From Planctomycetota bacterium (GTDB lineage Bacteria; Planctomycetota; UBA1135; UBA2386), in assembly GCA_020849665.1 (NCBI GenBank), contig JADLFX010000002.1, positions 1-64,000 of the forward strand: DNA of 64,000 nucleotides, read 5' to 3'. The notes beneath the pieces are model-generated. The model did no database searches, was not told where the DNA came from, and was given only the letters and a program-made list of their open reading frames with translations. Positions 26,187-35,085 of this stretch are shown here, piece after piece (the first letter of the stretch is position 1; every line of letters starts with the position of its first letter). Made by a program: the position numbers and the translations under genes.

Positions 26187-26197
26187 GCCACCGTAAC
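26151..26197 (-). repeat. dispersed 48-bp repeat, copy D (inverted)
   Basis: Read leftward: GTTACGGTGGCGTGACAC, core 26179-26157 (GACCGTCGAGATTGCTC, AGAGTC), then GTTCTGG. It overlaps the signal-peptide codons of the HtrA-like gene. Together with copy E it forms an inverted pair spanning 26151-26375. Confidence 0.8.
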
Positions 26198-26224
26198 ACA
26201 GCCGCGGATGTCGTTTGAGGAGGC

Positions 26225-26377
26225 TCAAGGCTTGAACATCAGATTGCCGGTGATGTTGTAGGCGTGCGGGCGGTTCTGGGCGAGCGCACCGATCGCGTCA
26301 GAGTCGCGGTCGACGGCGCGGTGCGTTTCGCCGGCGTAACACGACCGTCGAGATTGCTCAGAGTCGCATCCGGGCAT
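26225..26377 (-). pseudogene. short ORF whose 3' half looks like the C-terminus of a lost gene
   Basis: The frame gives 50 residues (ATG 26377 to TGA 26225). Its first half is translated from repeat copy E and is unlike protein. The second half, AIGALAQNRPHAYNITG followed by NLMFKP, uses the strongly GC-ending codons of real genes here (about 20 of 23 third positions are G or C). It therefore looks like the intact end of a longer protein whose upstream part has been replaced by the repeat. I do not recognise the family. It overlaps the stop of the NPCBM gene and touches the possible TTG start of the HtrA-like gene. A genuine microprotein is the alternative. Confidence 0.4.
26325..26375 (+). 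repeat. dispersed 48-bp repeat, copy E
   Basis: GTTTCGCCGGCGTAACAC, core at 26343-26365 (GACCGTCGAGATTGCTC, AGAGTC), then GCATCCGGG. This copy matches the six-copy consensus almost throughout. On the other strand it supplies CGA CTC TGA, the end of the NPCBM gene. A second right-half fragment, GCGTCAGAGTCGC, lies just left at 26296-26308. Confidence 0.85.
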
Positions 26378-27608
26378 CTGCGAAGACGCAATGGTCGCCG
26401 AGGTCGAGGTGGTCGCCGAAGTCGGCCTCGAGGGTGAGGGTCTTCACGGAACGGACGTCGAGGGACACGGGTTTGGGCGGCGTGCCATAGGGGAACGGGC
26501 CGCTGTCGAAGAGCACCTTGTCGTCGCCAAGGATGCGGAACACGGCATGGCCCTTGGGGCCGGCGCGGTCCTCGAGGCCGACGGTGGTCTCGAAGCGGGC
26601 GAAGCCAGGGGGCACGGCGAACGAGAGGCGGGTGCGCGGGATCAGCACGAGGCCGCGCTCGTAGGAGATCCCTCCGAGGCGGATCGGCTGGCCGCCGGGG
26701 GCCTGGTCGCGCACCCACGGCCACACGCGCTCCAGGGCCGGGGTCTGCTCGACCTTCGCCGGTTCGAGGTCGGAGAGGAACACGCAACGCGGCGAGCGCA
26801 CGCGCATGCGCATCACCTGCTCGCGAGGGAAGCGCAGCTCGCCGCCCTCTGCCAGGACCAGCGTGAGCTCCTGCCGGTCCATCGCCGCCAGCCTGCCGAG
26901 CACGGACTCGTGCCGGCGCAGGCCCACGCGCACCAGCGGCAGCGCCTGCGCCGGCGGCGGCGCGCCGCTGCGCTGCGCGAACACCATCCCGTACACGCGC
27001 TCGAGCGGCAGGGTGCGCTCGGTGCCGGTGAAGTCCACCAGGATCTCCTTGGCCCGCACCTCCTTCACGGTCACCGAGAGGCGCCGCACGCGCTCGCCCT
27101 GTAGCGCATAGAGCCAGTCGGCGGCGGCATCCGGCTTGAGCAGGTCCTGGGCGAAGCCGCCGTCCTCGGCCAGGGGCTTCGCCGCCACGCGCGCGGCCGC
27201 CACGAACGCGAGCGGCACACGCGTCGCGCCGCGGGCCCCGTGCACGTTCACCAGCAGGTCCTTGCCCTCGCCTCCGCTCAGCTCACCGAGCAGGCGCTGC
27301 GCGCTGCGCAGGAGGACGAAGGACGAATCCCCCGGGGCAGCCGGCTCGCGCGGGTCGAACACCACGCTCTCGACCGCGTCCAAGGGCACGCCGTCCCGGA
27401 CCATGGCCGCGACGCGCTCCGCGGCGTCCGCAGGCGCCGCACCCGCACCGCCGAGGCGCAGCCGGCCCTCGCCATCGAGACCCTCGACCACGGCATGGAA
27501 TGCGAGGCCGTCGAACGTGCGCAGCAGCGCCGCCGGCTCCTGCGCGTCCGCCGCCGCGACGATCCCGAGCAGCGGCGCGAGGCAAGCGCCACGCGCCGGC
27601 CGCCTCAC
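26358..27608 (-). CDS. exported NPCBM-domain protein
   Basis: The protein has 416 residues from a GTG at 27608 that overlaps the upstream stop (GTGA); the first residues RRPARGACLAPLLGIVAAADAQ form a signal peptide. The C-terminal roughly 135 residues are an NPCBM/NEW2 carbohydrate-binding domain: CVFLSDLEPAKVEQTPAL, IRLGGISYERGLVLIPRTRL, FARFETTVGLEDRAG, VLFDSGPF and LEADFGDHLDLGDHCVFAD. The N-terminal half contains two strand-rich repeats (VRVGLRRHESVLGRLAAMDRQ-type, SH3-like). It is the last gene of the eight-gene operon; its final codons and stop come from repeat copy E. It likely binds envelope or extracellular glycans. Confidence 0.8.
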   Translation of the reverse strand: MRRPARGACLAPLLGIVAAADAQEPAALLRTFDGLAFHAVVEGLDGEGRLRLGGAGAAPADAAERVAAMVRDGVPLDAVESVVFDPREPAAPGDSSFVLLRSAQRLLGELSGGEGKDLLVNVHGARGATRVPLAFVAAARVAAKPLAEDGGFAQDLLKPDAAADWLYALQGERVRRLSVTVKEVRAKEILVDFTGTERTLPLERVYGMVFAQRSGAPPPAQALPLVRVGLRRHESVLGRLAAMDRQELTLVLAEGGELRFPREQVMRMRVRSPRCVFLSDLEPAKVEQTPALERVWPWVRDQAPGGQPIRLGGISYERGLVLIPRTRLSFAVPPGFARFETTVGLEDRAGPKGHAVFRILGDDKVLFDSGPFPYGTPPKPVSLDVRSVKTLTLEADFGDHLDLGDHCVFADARMRL

Positions 27609-28606
27609 CGCGAGCCTCCCAGGCGCCGGTAGTACTCCTCCAGCATCTTCTGGTAGCGCGGCGGCAGCTTGGTCTGCACCTCGGTCTCGATGGCCTCGCG
27701 CTCGCGCTGGGCCATCTCGCCCCAGCGGTCGGCCACGCCGCTCACGCGGTTCAGGCTGCCGATCCGCGACGCGCCGGGCGGCGCCTGGCTGCTGCTGGCC
27801 GGCGCGGTGGGGCGCTGGCTGTTGCCGCCCGGCGCGCCCGACTGCCGCTCCTGCTCCTCGATCTCCTCGAGGATCTTGGCCAGCCGATCGATGATCTGCT
27901 TCTGCCGCGCCTGGGTGTCCTCGCCGGTGTCGGTCTTGCGGATCCGGCGCTCGACGTCCTTCATCGAGTCGGCGAGCCCGTGCAACGCCGACTCCTGGCG
28001 CATCTCCAGGTCGGCGAGGGCGCGCTTCGCGCCCACCAGGAAGCGCTCGGGCGCGTTGGGGAAGAGCTTCAGGAACGCGCGGAAGTTCTGGATCGCCTCG
28101 TCGACCAGCGGGATGCGCCCCAGCGCGTCGCTGTAGAACCACGCCGCCTCGGCGTCGAGCGGCGTGCGGTTCGCGTCCTCCTTGAGGTACTCCTGCAGCA
28201 CCTGTGCCGCCTGGGCCGGCTCGTCGGCGTCGAGGAAGACGCGCCCCAGCTGGTAGCGCGCATGCGCGCGCAGGTACGGATCCTGTGCCGCCGCCACCAC
28301 CTTGGCGAGCCGCAGCGCCGCCTCGGGCCTGCCGTCCTCGGCGGCGCGCACCGCCGCGTCGTAGTCGCGGTACACCTTGCGCAGCAGGGCGTCGGCGGCC
28401 GGACCCGCGCCCTCGCCGACCTCCTGGCGGAACGCATCGAGCATCTCGGCCTTGGCTCCGGCCTGGGCCATGGCTCGTGCGAACGCCTCCGGATCGAAGG
28501 GGCGATACGCGCTCGGTCGGGTGGCCGCGCCCTCCTGGGCGCTCGCCGGCGCACCGAGCGCGAGCAGCGCCGCCAACGCGGCGCCGCACGCGCGGGAGAG
28601 GGTCAC
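27605..28606 (-). CDS. exported TPR protein
   Basis: The protein has 333 residues starting at GTG 28606, which overlaps the stop of the upstream gene as GTGA. TLSRACGAALAALLALGAPASAQ is the signal peptide. TPR-like helix pairs fill about residues 40-210 (YDAAVRAAEDGRPEAALRLAK, ARYQLGRVFLDADEPAQAAQVL, AIQNFRAFLKLFPNAPERFL). A coiled segment follows (KQIIDRLAKILEEIEEQERQ), then a low-complexity stretch rich in S, P and A, and a final helix MLEEYYRRLGGSR. The -EEYYRRL ending is frequent in VWA/BatA-linked TPR proteins of planctomycetes. It is probably a periplasmic adaptor in the same complex as its operon neighbours. Confidence 0.8.
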   Translation of the reverse strand: MTLSRACGAALAALLALGAPASAQEGAATRPSAYRPFDPEAFARAMAQAGAKAEMLDAFRQEVGEGAGPAADALLRKVYRDYDAAVRAAEDGRPEAALRLAKVVAAAQDPYLRAHARYQLGRVFLDADEPAQAAQVLQEYLKEDANRTPLDAEAAWFYSDALGRIPLVDEAIQNFRAFLKLFPNAPERFLVGAKRALADLEMRQESALHGLADSMKDVERRIRKTDTGEDTQARQKQIIDRLAKILEEIEEQERQSGAPGGNSQRPTAPASSSQAPPGASRIGSLNRVSGVADRWGEMAQREREAIETEVQTKLPPRYQKMLEEYYRRLGGSR

Positions 28607-30468
28607 TTGCCCTCCTCGCCGCCCGCCTCGTCCTTGGCCAGCTTGGTGGCGAGCTTGCGGGTCAGCTCCTCGACCCGACCCTGCCGCTTGGACAGGAGCT
28701 GGGCCTCCTGCTGGCCCTGCGGCGTGGCGCGCGCCTCGCCGACGCGGCCGTCGTACTCGGTGGTCTTCTTCGCGACCTGCTTCTGCAGGCCGAGGATCAG
28801 CTTGAGCTCGGCGGAGATCGGCACCAGCTGCGGCTGGCCGTTGCACTGGCTGCATTGGCCGGCCTCGCCGTCCTCGATGGCCCGGCGCAGGGCGTCGAGC
28901 AGCATCGCGAGCGTGGTCTCGATCTCCTTCTGGCGCTCCTGCACGAACGCGCCGGTCTCGAGGGCCCGGGTGCGCTCGGCCACCATGTTCAGGAGGTCGC
29001 GCACCTCGCCCAGCATGTCGGGGAACACCGCGGTGGTGCCCTCCTGCTCGAGCAACGCGATCGCCGACACGGCCTCGCCGGCCAGCCCGCCCTCGCCCTC
29101 GCCCACCTCGAGGCAGCGCTTGCGCAGCGCGTCCGGCAGCGTGTCGACCTTGGCGAGCGCGCCCTGCCGCAGGCCCTCGATCGCGCGCGTCGACGCACTC
29201 AGTTCCTTCTGCTTCTCGAGCATCGCCGCGAGCCGCTCCTCCATCGCCCGCAGGACCTCGTCCTGGAGCTGCTGGCGCAGCTGCGCGAGCGCGTCCTCGA
29301 GGGCCTTCTTCGCCTGCTCGAGCTGCTCCTTCGCGTCCTGCTGCTCCTGCTTGGCCTTGCCCGCCTTGCGCTCCTTGAGGCTGCCGGCCGCGGCCTTCTG
29401 CTTGGGCACCGCCTGGCGGACGTTGTCGGCGCCGGGCGCCTTGCTCTTCTCGCCCGGCTTCTCCTCCACGGACTCCATCTCCTCGGCCAGCTTGTCGGTG
29501 GACACCTTGGTCACCTCCTGGGCCCGGATCTGCTGGTCGAAGGGCAGGGCCAGGAGCTCGCGCTTGGCGGCCTCGGCCTTCTTCTCGAGTTCCTTCCTGG
29601 CGTTCTCCAGGTGCTGCAGCGCCTGGTCCATGTCCTCGACCGAGCGCTGGGCCTGATTCTGCGCCAGCTTCTGCTGCGCCTGGCCCATCGCGCCGGACGC
29701 CGACTGGCACGAGCCGGAGCACGAGCCGCCCGCCTTGCCCTCCCCCGGCTGGCCCGGGCCGGGCTTGCTCTGGCCCGGGTCCTTGGGCAGCAGGCCCGCC
29801 GCCTCCTTCTCCAGCTTCTCGAGCTGCTGGGCGACCTTCTCCGCGTTCTCCTTCAGGCCGCCCTGCTTCTGCCCCATCTCCTCGGCGGTCTTCGGGTTGG
29901 CGGCGGCAGCCTCGGAGCCGGCCTGCTCGCGCAGCCGCTTCTGCCCTGCGATCAGGTCCTCGATCGCCTGGCGCGCCTGCTCCAGATCCAGCAGGTGCTG
30001 CTCCAGGGCTTCGGTGCGCGATGCGTTCTCCTTCTCGGCCTGCTGCTCGGCGATCAGCTGTTCGACGCGCTTCTGGAACTCGCTCAGCTTGTGGATCTGC
30101 TCCAGCAGCTTCTCGACGTCCCGGTCGCGGCGCAGGAGCAGGTCCATCAGGCGCTTCAGGTCGCCCTGGATCTCCTTCATCTTGGCCAGCGACTCGTCCC
30201 ACCGCTCCGCGGTGAGCAGGCCCCGCACCTCGTCGAGCCGCTGCGGCAGGCGCGCCTCCTGGATGAAGCGGTTGCCCGCGGCGAGCGACCTGCTCTCCTC
30301 GGGCTCGGCGCCCGCCAGCGCCGCCTGCAGCCGCTGCATGCGCGCCGACAGCTCCTGGAAGAGGAGCCGCGCGCGCTCCTGCTTGGTCACCACGGAGTCC
30401 TGGGCGGCACCCGGGGAGGCGAGCATGCCGAGGAGAACGATGAGCAGACTCGAGAGCCAGATACGCAT
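28603..30468 (-). CDS. exported long coiled-coil protein
   Basis: The protein has 621 residues from ATG 30468 with signal peptide MRIWLSSLLIVLLGMLASPGAAQ. Almost all of it is helical and rich in E, K, Q and A with heptad character: LLQE-type repeats, QQLEKLEKEAAGLL, ALQHLENARKELEKKAEAAK, AKEQLEQAKKALEDALAQL. A G/P-rich hinge near residue 245 carries CSGSC, and a C-x-x-C (CSQCNG) lies near residue 545, so disulfide or metal bridging is possible. It is a likely periplasmic spacer or scaffold. Coiled-coil proteins of this kind sit with DUF4175 and BatA/VWA genes in planctomycetes; their molecular job is not known. Confidence 0.75.
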   Translation of the reverse strand: MRIWLSSLLIVLLGMLASPGAAQDSVVTKQERARLLFQELSARMQRLQAALAGAEPEESRSLAAGNRFIQEARLPQRLDEVRGLLTAERWDESLAKMKEIQGDLKRLMDLLLRRDRDVEKLLEQIHKLSEFQKRVEQLIAEQQAEKENASRTEALEQHLLDLEQARQAIEDLIAGQKRLREQAGSEAAAANPKTAEEMGQKQGGLKENAEKVAQQLEKLEKEAAGLLPKDPGQSKPGPGQPGEGKAGGSCSGSCQSASGAMGQAQQKLAQNQAQRSVEDMDQALQHLENARKELEKKAEAAKRELLALPFDQQIRAQEVTKVSTDKLAEEMESVEEKPGEKSKAPGADNVRQAVPKQKAAAGSLKERKAGKAKQEQQDAKEQLEQAKKALEDALAQLRQQLQDEVLRAMEERLAAMLEKQKELSASTRAIEGLRQGALAKVDTLPDALRKRCLEVGEGEGGLAGEAVSAIALLEQEGTTAVFPDMLGEVRDLLNMVAERTRALETGAFVQERQKEIETTLAMLLDALRRAIEDGEAGQCSQCNGQPQLVPISAELKLILGLQKQVAKKTTEYDGRVGEARATPQGQQEAQLLSKRQGRVEELTRKLATKLAKDEAGGEEGK

Positions 30469-30484
30469 CGGGATCACGCCTCGT

Positions 30485-32680
30485 TCACTTGTCCTTGGGC
30501 CGGGTCGCCGCGGGGCCCGGGTCCGGCCCGAAGATGTCGGTTCCGACCTGCCGCCGGAGCCGTTCGAGATCATCGGCCACATTCTCCTCCAGGCGAAGCA
30601 CCTCGCGCAGGCTCTCCAGTACGGCGGCCATGCTCTCGAGCTGTTCCATCTGGCGAAGCACCTGACGCAGGACGCGGGCGGCGGCTTCCAGGGTGGCCAG
30701 GGCGACCCCCCGTCCTTCCTCCTGCCCCCCGGTCGCGAAGGCGGCGATCTGGTCGGCGCCCAGGGGGAATTCCTCCTGGGCCACCCTTCGCAAGGGGGCC
30801 ACGATGCCGGTCTCGAGACGCCGCAGGACCGTCTCCTCGAAGAGGCGGTTGTTGCGCATCTCCTCCAGGATCCCCGAGTAAGCGTCGCCGACGGCCTTCA
30901 CGCGCGCACCCAGGGTGCGCTGCCCCCGGGCCAGGGCCTGGAGGCGGTCGGCGTTGGCGGCCGCCTTGGGATCCGCGGCCGCCGGGGCCGGAATCGCTTC
31001 CAGGTCGGCCTTGGCCGCGCCCAGGTCCGCGAGGATCAACTGGAGCTCACGGCGCTGTTCGGCCTGCCGGCGTGCGAGTTCCTCCAGGAGCTTGTCCTTG
31101 GTCACGATCCGGAACACCACCGGCTCGCTCAGGCCGACCTGCGGCTCGGGCTCGCGGCGGTCGAGGGCCTTCAGGCGCAGCGCGAGGGTCTGCTCCGGCT
31201 TCAGCTCCCCCAGGGAGGAGCCCATCAGGTCGAACACGGTCTCGGTGATGAACTCCTCGCTGCCCGGCCCCACCGTGTCGAGCCCCGGCAGGGCCAGGGG
31301 CAGCCACGGGGCGTCGGCCGGAAGCGGCGTGGTGGCGTCGCCGCCGGCGCGCGCCTCGGCGCCCACCGCCGCGAGCCCGAAGTCGTCGGTGGCGCGCAGC
31401 GTGCCGGGGATGCGCGCGATCGGCGTGATCCGCGCCCCCACGCCGCGCGGCAGGAACGCGGCCTTCGGCGCGAGGTCGTCGACCACCCGCAGGACGAACC
31501 GCGGCTGCGGCGCGTTGGCGAGCCGGTCCTGATCGACCACCTCGAGCGCGTAGGCGCCGCTCTCGGACGGCACGAACTCGCCGGCGAACGCGGCCCCGTC
31601 GCCCGCCAGCGCCAACGCCACGCGCGCGCCCTCGGCCGGCACGAGGCTCGCCTCGCGCAGGATCTTGGTGGCCTTGCCCTGCACGGCGATGCGCGTGCCG
31701 CGCAGCACGCGCACCTCGGCATCGCCCAGGGGAATGGCCTCGGGCGGGCGCTGCACGTAGGCCGGGACGTGCGCGGTGAGCGCGAGCTGGTCGATGCGCG
31801 GCCGCGGCACCAGGACGATGCGCAGTTCCGGGGTGAGGCCGTCGCCGCCGTGGGCCTGCAGGACGCCTTCGGACGGCAGCGGCGGCAGCTGCGCCACGAA
31901 GTCGCCCTCGCCGGTGAGGGTCATCGCCTCCGTGCCGCTCGCGCCGTCGTCCAGCTCGTAGCGCAGGAACACCTGCTCGGGCACCACGCCGCGCGCGCGC
32001 ACTCGCACGGTGACCTCGTCCCCCTGCGGCACGCGCAGCGCCGCGCCGGCGTCGACGAACTCGAGCTGCGTGCGGCGCGGCCACTCGCGCGCGGACAGCA
32101 GGAGGTTGCGCTGGGCCCACAGTCCCGCGGTGTCCGGGAACAACGCCGCCCACGCGCCCAACACCGCCACGCAGCCCGCCGCGGCGAGGCCAAAGCGGAA
32201 CACGCGCCCCGCATCGACCGCGCGCCGGTAGCCGAGCCCCGGGAGCGCCGTCTCGACGTCGCGCACGACCGCCTCCATCAGGGCGCGCGACTCTCCGCCG
32301 GCGCGGTCCGGATCCGCGGCCGCGAACTCCACCGCGCTGATCAGCGCCTGCGCGGCGCGCGGCTCGACCCGCTCGACGGCCAGCGCCAGCTCGGCGTCGG
32401 GCAACGCCACGCGCAACGGATCGAGCAGGTGGTTGCGCAGCGTGGCCAGCGCGGCGCCGAGGCCCAGGCCGAGGAGCACGGCGCGATAGCCCCACTCGAG
32501 GCGCAGGGTGTGATCGAGCACCAGGCTGGCCAGGGTCCAGGCCAGTGCCAGGAGCAGGAGCCGCCCGCCGCCCTCGGTCCACACGCCGCGCCGGACCCGG
32601 CCGCGCAGGCCCGCGAGGATGCGGACGCGGCGGCTGGCCGCTGTGGACGCGGCGGGTGGCGGGGTGGTGGTCGTGCTCAC
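30485..32680 (-). CDS. DUF4175-like membrane protein
   Basis: The protein has 731 residues from GTG 32680, overlapping the upstream stop (GTGA). Two adjacent membrane segments lie at about 41-57 and 63-80 and a third at about 161-181. A periplasmic part of about 500 residues follows. Its beta-rich first half (WPRRTQLEFVDAGAALRVP, EVTVRVRARGVVPEQVFLRYE) and segment LRATDDFGLAAVGAEARAG are typical of DUF4175 and related proteins; the last 200 residues are coiled (LLEELARRQAEQRRELQLI). The spacing to the next gene is 16 bp. The function of the family is unknown, but it recurs with BatA and VWA genes, suggesting a shared envelope assembly. Confidence 0.78.
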   Translation of the reverse strand: MSTTTTPPPAASTAASRRVRILAGLRGRVRRGVWTEGGGRLLLLALAWTLASLVLDHTLRLEWGYRAVLLGLGLGAALATLRNHLLDPLRVALPDAELALAVERVEPRAAQALISAVEFAAADPDRAGGESRALMEAVVRDVETALPGLGYRRAVDAGRVFRFGLAAAGCVAVLGAWAALFPDTAGLWAQRNLLLSAREWPRRTQLEFVDAGAALRVPQGDEVTVRVRARGVVPEQVFLRYELDDGASGTEAMTLTGEGDFVAQLPPLPSEGVLQAHGGDGLTPELRIVLVPRPRIDQLALTAHVPAYVQRPPEAIPLGDAEVRVLRGTRIAVQGKATKILREASLVPAEGARVALALAGDGAAFAGEFVPSESGAYALEVVDQDRLANAPQPRFVLRVVDDLAPKAAFLPRGVGARITPIARIPGTLRATDDFGLAAVGAEARAGGDATTPLPADAPWLPLALPGLDTVGPGSEEFITETVFDLMGSSLGELKPEQTLALRLKALDRREPEPQVGLSEPVVFRIVTKDKLLEELARRQAEQRRELQLILADLGAAKADLEAIPAPAAADPKAAANADRLQALARGQRTLGARVKAVGDAYSGILEEMRNNRLFEETVLRRLETGIVAPLRRVAQEEFPLGADQIAAFATGGQEEGRGVALATLEAAARVLRQVLRQMEQLESMAAVLESLREVLRLEENVADDLERLRRQVGTDIFGPDPGPAATRPKDK

Positions 32681-35085
32681 AGCAGGTTGAACCTCTTGCG
32701 CAGGAGCCATTCGGCCGCGAGCACGGAGAGCAGGAGCAGCACGGTCACCATTCCGTCCCACAGCGCGTGCGGGGTGCGGAACACGTCGATCGTGGTGGCC
32801 GAGGGGAGCTTCGCGAGCTCGGCGCGCAGCTGTGCGGCAGTGGTGAGCAGCTGCGCACCCGGCGCCGTGCACAGGGCGCTCAGCTCGGCCAGATCGACCG
32901 GGCCCTCGCGCTCGAGGCGCGCCGGCACCACCTGCAGGCGCGCGGTGCTCTCCTTGCCCTGGGCATCGACGTGGCGCACCCGATGGAAGCCGGTGGCCGG
33001 CGGACGCACGAACGTGGCGTAGCGGCCCGGAGCTCCCTCCACGGCCGGCACGTCGAGCTCCTCCTCGCTGCCGCCCTCGAGTCCGATGCGCACGCGCAGC
33101 GACGGCAGCACGATCGGCTGGCCGGCCGGGTCGCGCGCCTCGGCGCCGAGCTGCGTGCCCTCGCCCAGCTCGATCCGCTCCTCGGCGAGGCGCAGGCGCA
33201 CCGCGCCGCCACCGAGCCCCAGCTTGCCCTCGAAGAGCCAGCGCAACCCGCGCAGCCAGTAGCGCTGGTACTCGCCCTCGTGCGGACCCACCCAGCGGTA
33301 GACCTCGTCGGTCGCGGCGAAGAGCACGCGCCCGGCACCGACGAAGTGCGCGGCCAGGAGCGGCATCGGCCCGTCGCTGCGCGCGAGGCGCGGGTTGGGG
33401 TGCGCCACCAGGGTGAGCGCTGCGGGCTTGGGTCGCGCCACCGGGAAGGCCCAGTGGAAGCGCGGCAGGCGCGGCCAGAGCAGCGCGTTCTCGTCCTTGT
33501 CGGCGACCAGGCGCGTGAGCGGGTGCAGGGAGCCCTCGGGCGTGAGCGTGAACGGCCACGCCGCGTCGAACGCGCGCCCGAACCCCACCACCTCGCGGTC
33601 GGCCAGGGCGAGGTCGGGCACCACCGGCAGGATCGCCGCCAGCGGTTCGGTGCTGGCGGTGTCGCGCAACGCCTCCAGCGTGTGCTTCTCGCCGCACACC
33701 CACCACAGGCCGGCGCCCTCCTCGCTCACCTGCCGCGCCACCTCCTGGCAGAACTCACGCCCCAGGCGGCGCGGGTCGGGGTCGAGGAACACGAACGCGT
33801 GGTACTCGCCGATCGCCGCCTTATCGCCGGGCAGGGCCTGGATCGGCACGTCGCCGTCCTGCGGGAAGTCGGGGTCCGCGCTCTGCAGGTACCCGCTCAC
33901 CTGCACGGTGCGATCGCGGATCAGGAAGGTCTGCAGGGTCCGGAACTCGAACTTGGGCGAGCCGGCGACCAGCAGCACGCGGATCTGGTCGGCGAGCACG
34001 TCGAGCCTGGTCTCGCGGCGGTGCCGCTCGGGCACGAAGGTCTCGCCCCCCAGCGGCTCCAGCTCCACGGCGTAGGTGCGCGTGCCCGGGTCCTCGGCGC
34101 TCAGCTCGGCGAACTCGAACCACGCCTCGCCACGCCCCTGGGCGAGCGTGACCTCCTTGGTCTCCACGGCGCGCGTCGTGCCGTCCTTCGCCACCTCGAC
34201 CAGCTTGGCCCGCGCCACCGGGGCGTCGAGGCCCTGCGCCAGCACCTGCGCACGCACGCGGAACGGGTCGCGCTGGAACACCTTCTCGGGCGCCTCGATC
34301 CGCCCCAGCGCGAGGCTCTCGGTCTGCGCCGGATCGCCCACCGGCAGCACCAGGGTGCGCGGCACCTTGCGCTGCACGAGGACCCGCGCCGCCTCCGCGC
34401 CGGGCGCGCCCTGGTTGCGCCGTCCGTCGCTGAGCAGCACGAGGCCGGCCACGCCCGCGTCGCGGCTGCGCTCCAGTGCGCCCCGCAGGGCCGCGCCCAG
34501 GTCGGTGCTGCGCCCGTCGGCAGGCAGCGTCGCGGGATCGGCGTCGGCGGCGATCGGCTCGATTCCGCCGCCGAACCCGTACAGGCGCAGCTCGTTCTTC
34601 TGGGCCAGCTCGCGGAGCAGGCGGCCGCCGTCGCCGAAGAGCGCGGCGCGCGCCAGGTCGAGGCGGCTGGCCGCGCCCGGCGCCGCGATGCCGACCTCGC
34701 GCCACCCCTCGGCGTACGGCCCCGACTCCGCGCGGCGGAACGGGTCCTTGCTGGCCATCGACTGCGAACGGTCGACCAGCACGATGAGGTGGCCCTTGCG
34801 CACGTCGCGCTTGACCGCGATCAGGCTCGGCTCCAGGAACACCGCCAGCGCGACCAGGATGGCCACCGCGCGCAGACCGATGAGCACGAGGCGGCGCGAG
34901 AGCGAGAACTCGCGCGTCTCGCGCCGGTAGATCGCCGCGATCAGCCAGAGCGCGCCCACCAGTCCCACGAGCAGCACGAGCGCGAGACCCCCGCCGGGGA
35001 TCGCCGCCAGCTCGAGACGCAACTCGGTGCCGTCCTCCAGCGGGATGCCTTTGCGCAGCGCGAGCCATCGCAGGAGTTCCTGCAT
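32677..35085 (-). CDS. membrane VWA protein with glutamine-amidotransferase-like domain
   Basis: The protein has 802 residues; its ATG at 35085 overlaps the upstream stop by one base (TGATG). Two membrane segments (about 34-52, 66-84) precede a von Willebrand A domain whose MIDAS motif D-x-S-x-S is intact (VDRSQSM, Asp105-Ser109). The middle holds a class I glutamine-amidotransferase-like fold (IRVLLVAGSPKFEFRTLQTFL, YHAFVFLDPDPRRLG, GAGLWWVCGEKHTLEAL), without an obvious catalytic Cys triad, and the end returns to a membrane helix before RKRFNLL. This architecture is standard for the partner of BatA-type proteins in planctomycetes. It probably binds divalent metal and protein partners in the periplasm. 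Confidence 0.85.
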   Translation of the reverse strand: MQELLRWLALRKGIPLEDGTELRLELAAIPGGGLALVLLVGLVGALWLIAAIYRRETREFSLSRRLVLIGLRAVAILVALAVFLEPSLIAVKRDVRKGHLIVLVDRSQSMASKDPFRRAESGPYAEGWREVGIAAPGAASRLDLARAALFGDGGRLLRELAQKNELRLYGFGGGIEPIAADADPATLPADGRSTDLGAALRGALERSRDAGVAGLVLLSDGRRNQGAPGAEAARVLVQRKVPRTLVLPVGDPAQTESLALGRIEAPEKVFQRDPFRVRAQVLAQGLDAPVARAKLVEVAKDGTTRAVETKEVTLAQGRGEAWFEFAELSAEDPGTRTYAVELEPLGGETFVPERHRRETRLDVLADQIRVLLVAGSPKFEFRTLQTFLIRDRTVQVSGYLQSADPDFPQDGDVPIQALPGDKAAIGEYHAFVFLDPDPRRLGREFCQEVARQVSEEGAGLWWVCGEKHTLEALRDTASTEPLAAILPVVPDLALADREVVGFGRAFDAAWPFTLTPEGSLHPLTRLVADKDENALLWPRLPRFHWAFPVARPKPAALTLVAHPNPRLARSDGPMPLLAAHFVGAGRVLFAATDEVYRWVGPHEGEYQRYWLRGLRWLFEGKLGLGGGAVRLRLAEERIELGEGTQLGAEARDPAGQPIVLPSLRVRIGLEGGSEEELDVPAVEGAPGRYATFVRPPATGFHRVRHVDAQGKESTARLQVVPARLEREGPVDLAELSALCTAPGAQLLTTAAQLRAELAKLPSATTIDVFRTPHALWDGMVTVLLLLSVLAAEWLLRKRFNLL

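Noticed and set aside
26239-26787. Leftward 182-codon frame overlapping the NPCBM gene end
   Set aside because: Arginine-rich, without domain features, and out of frame with both real genes; it is a shadow.
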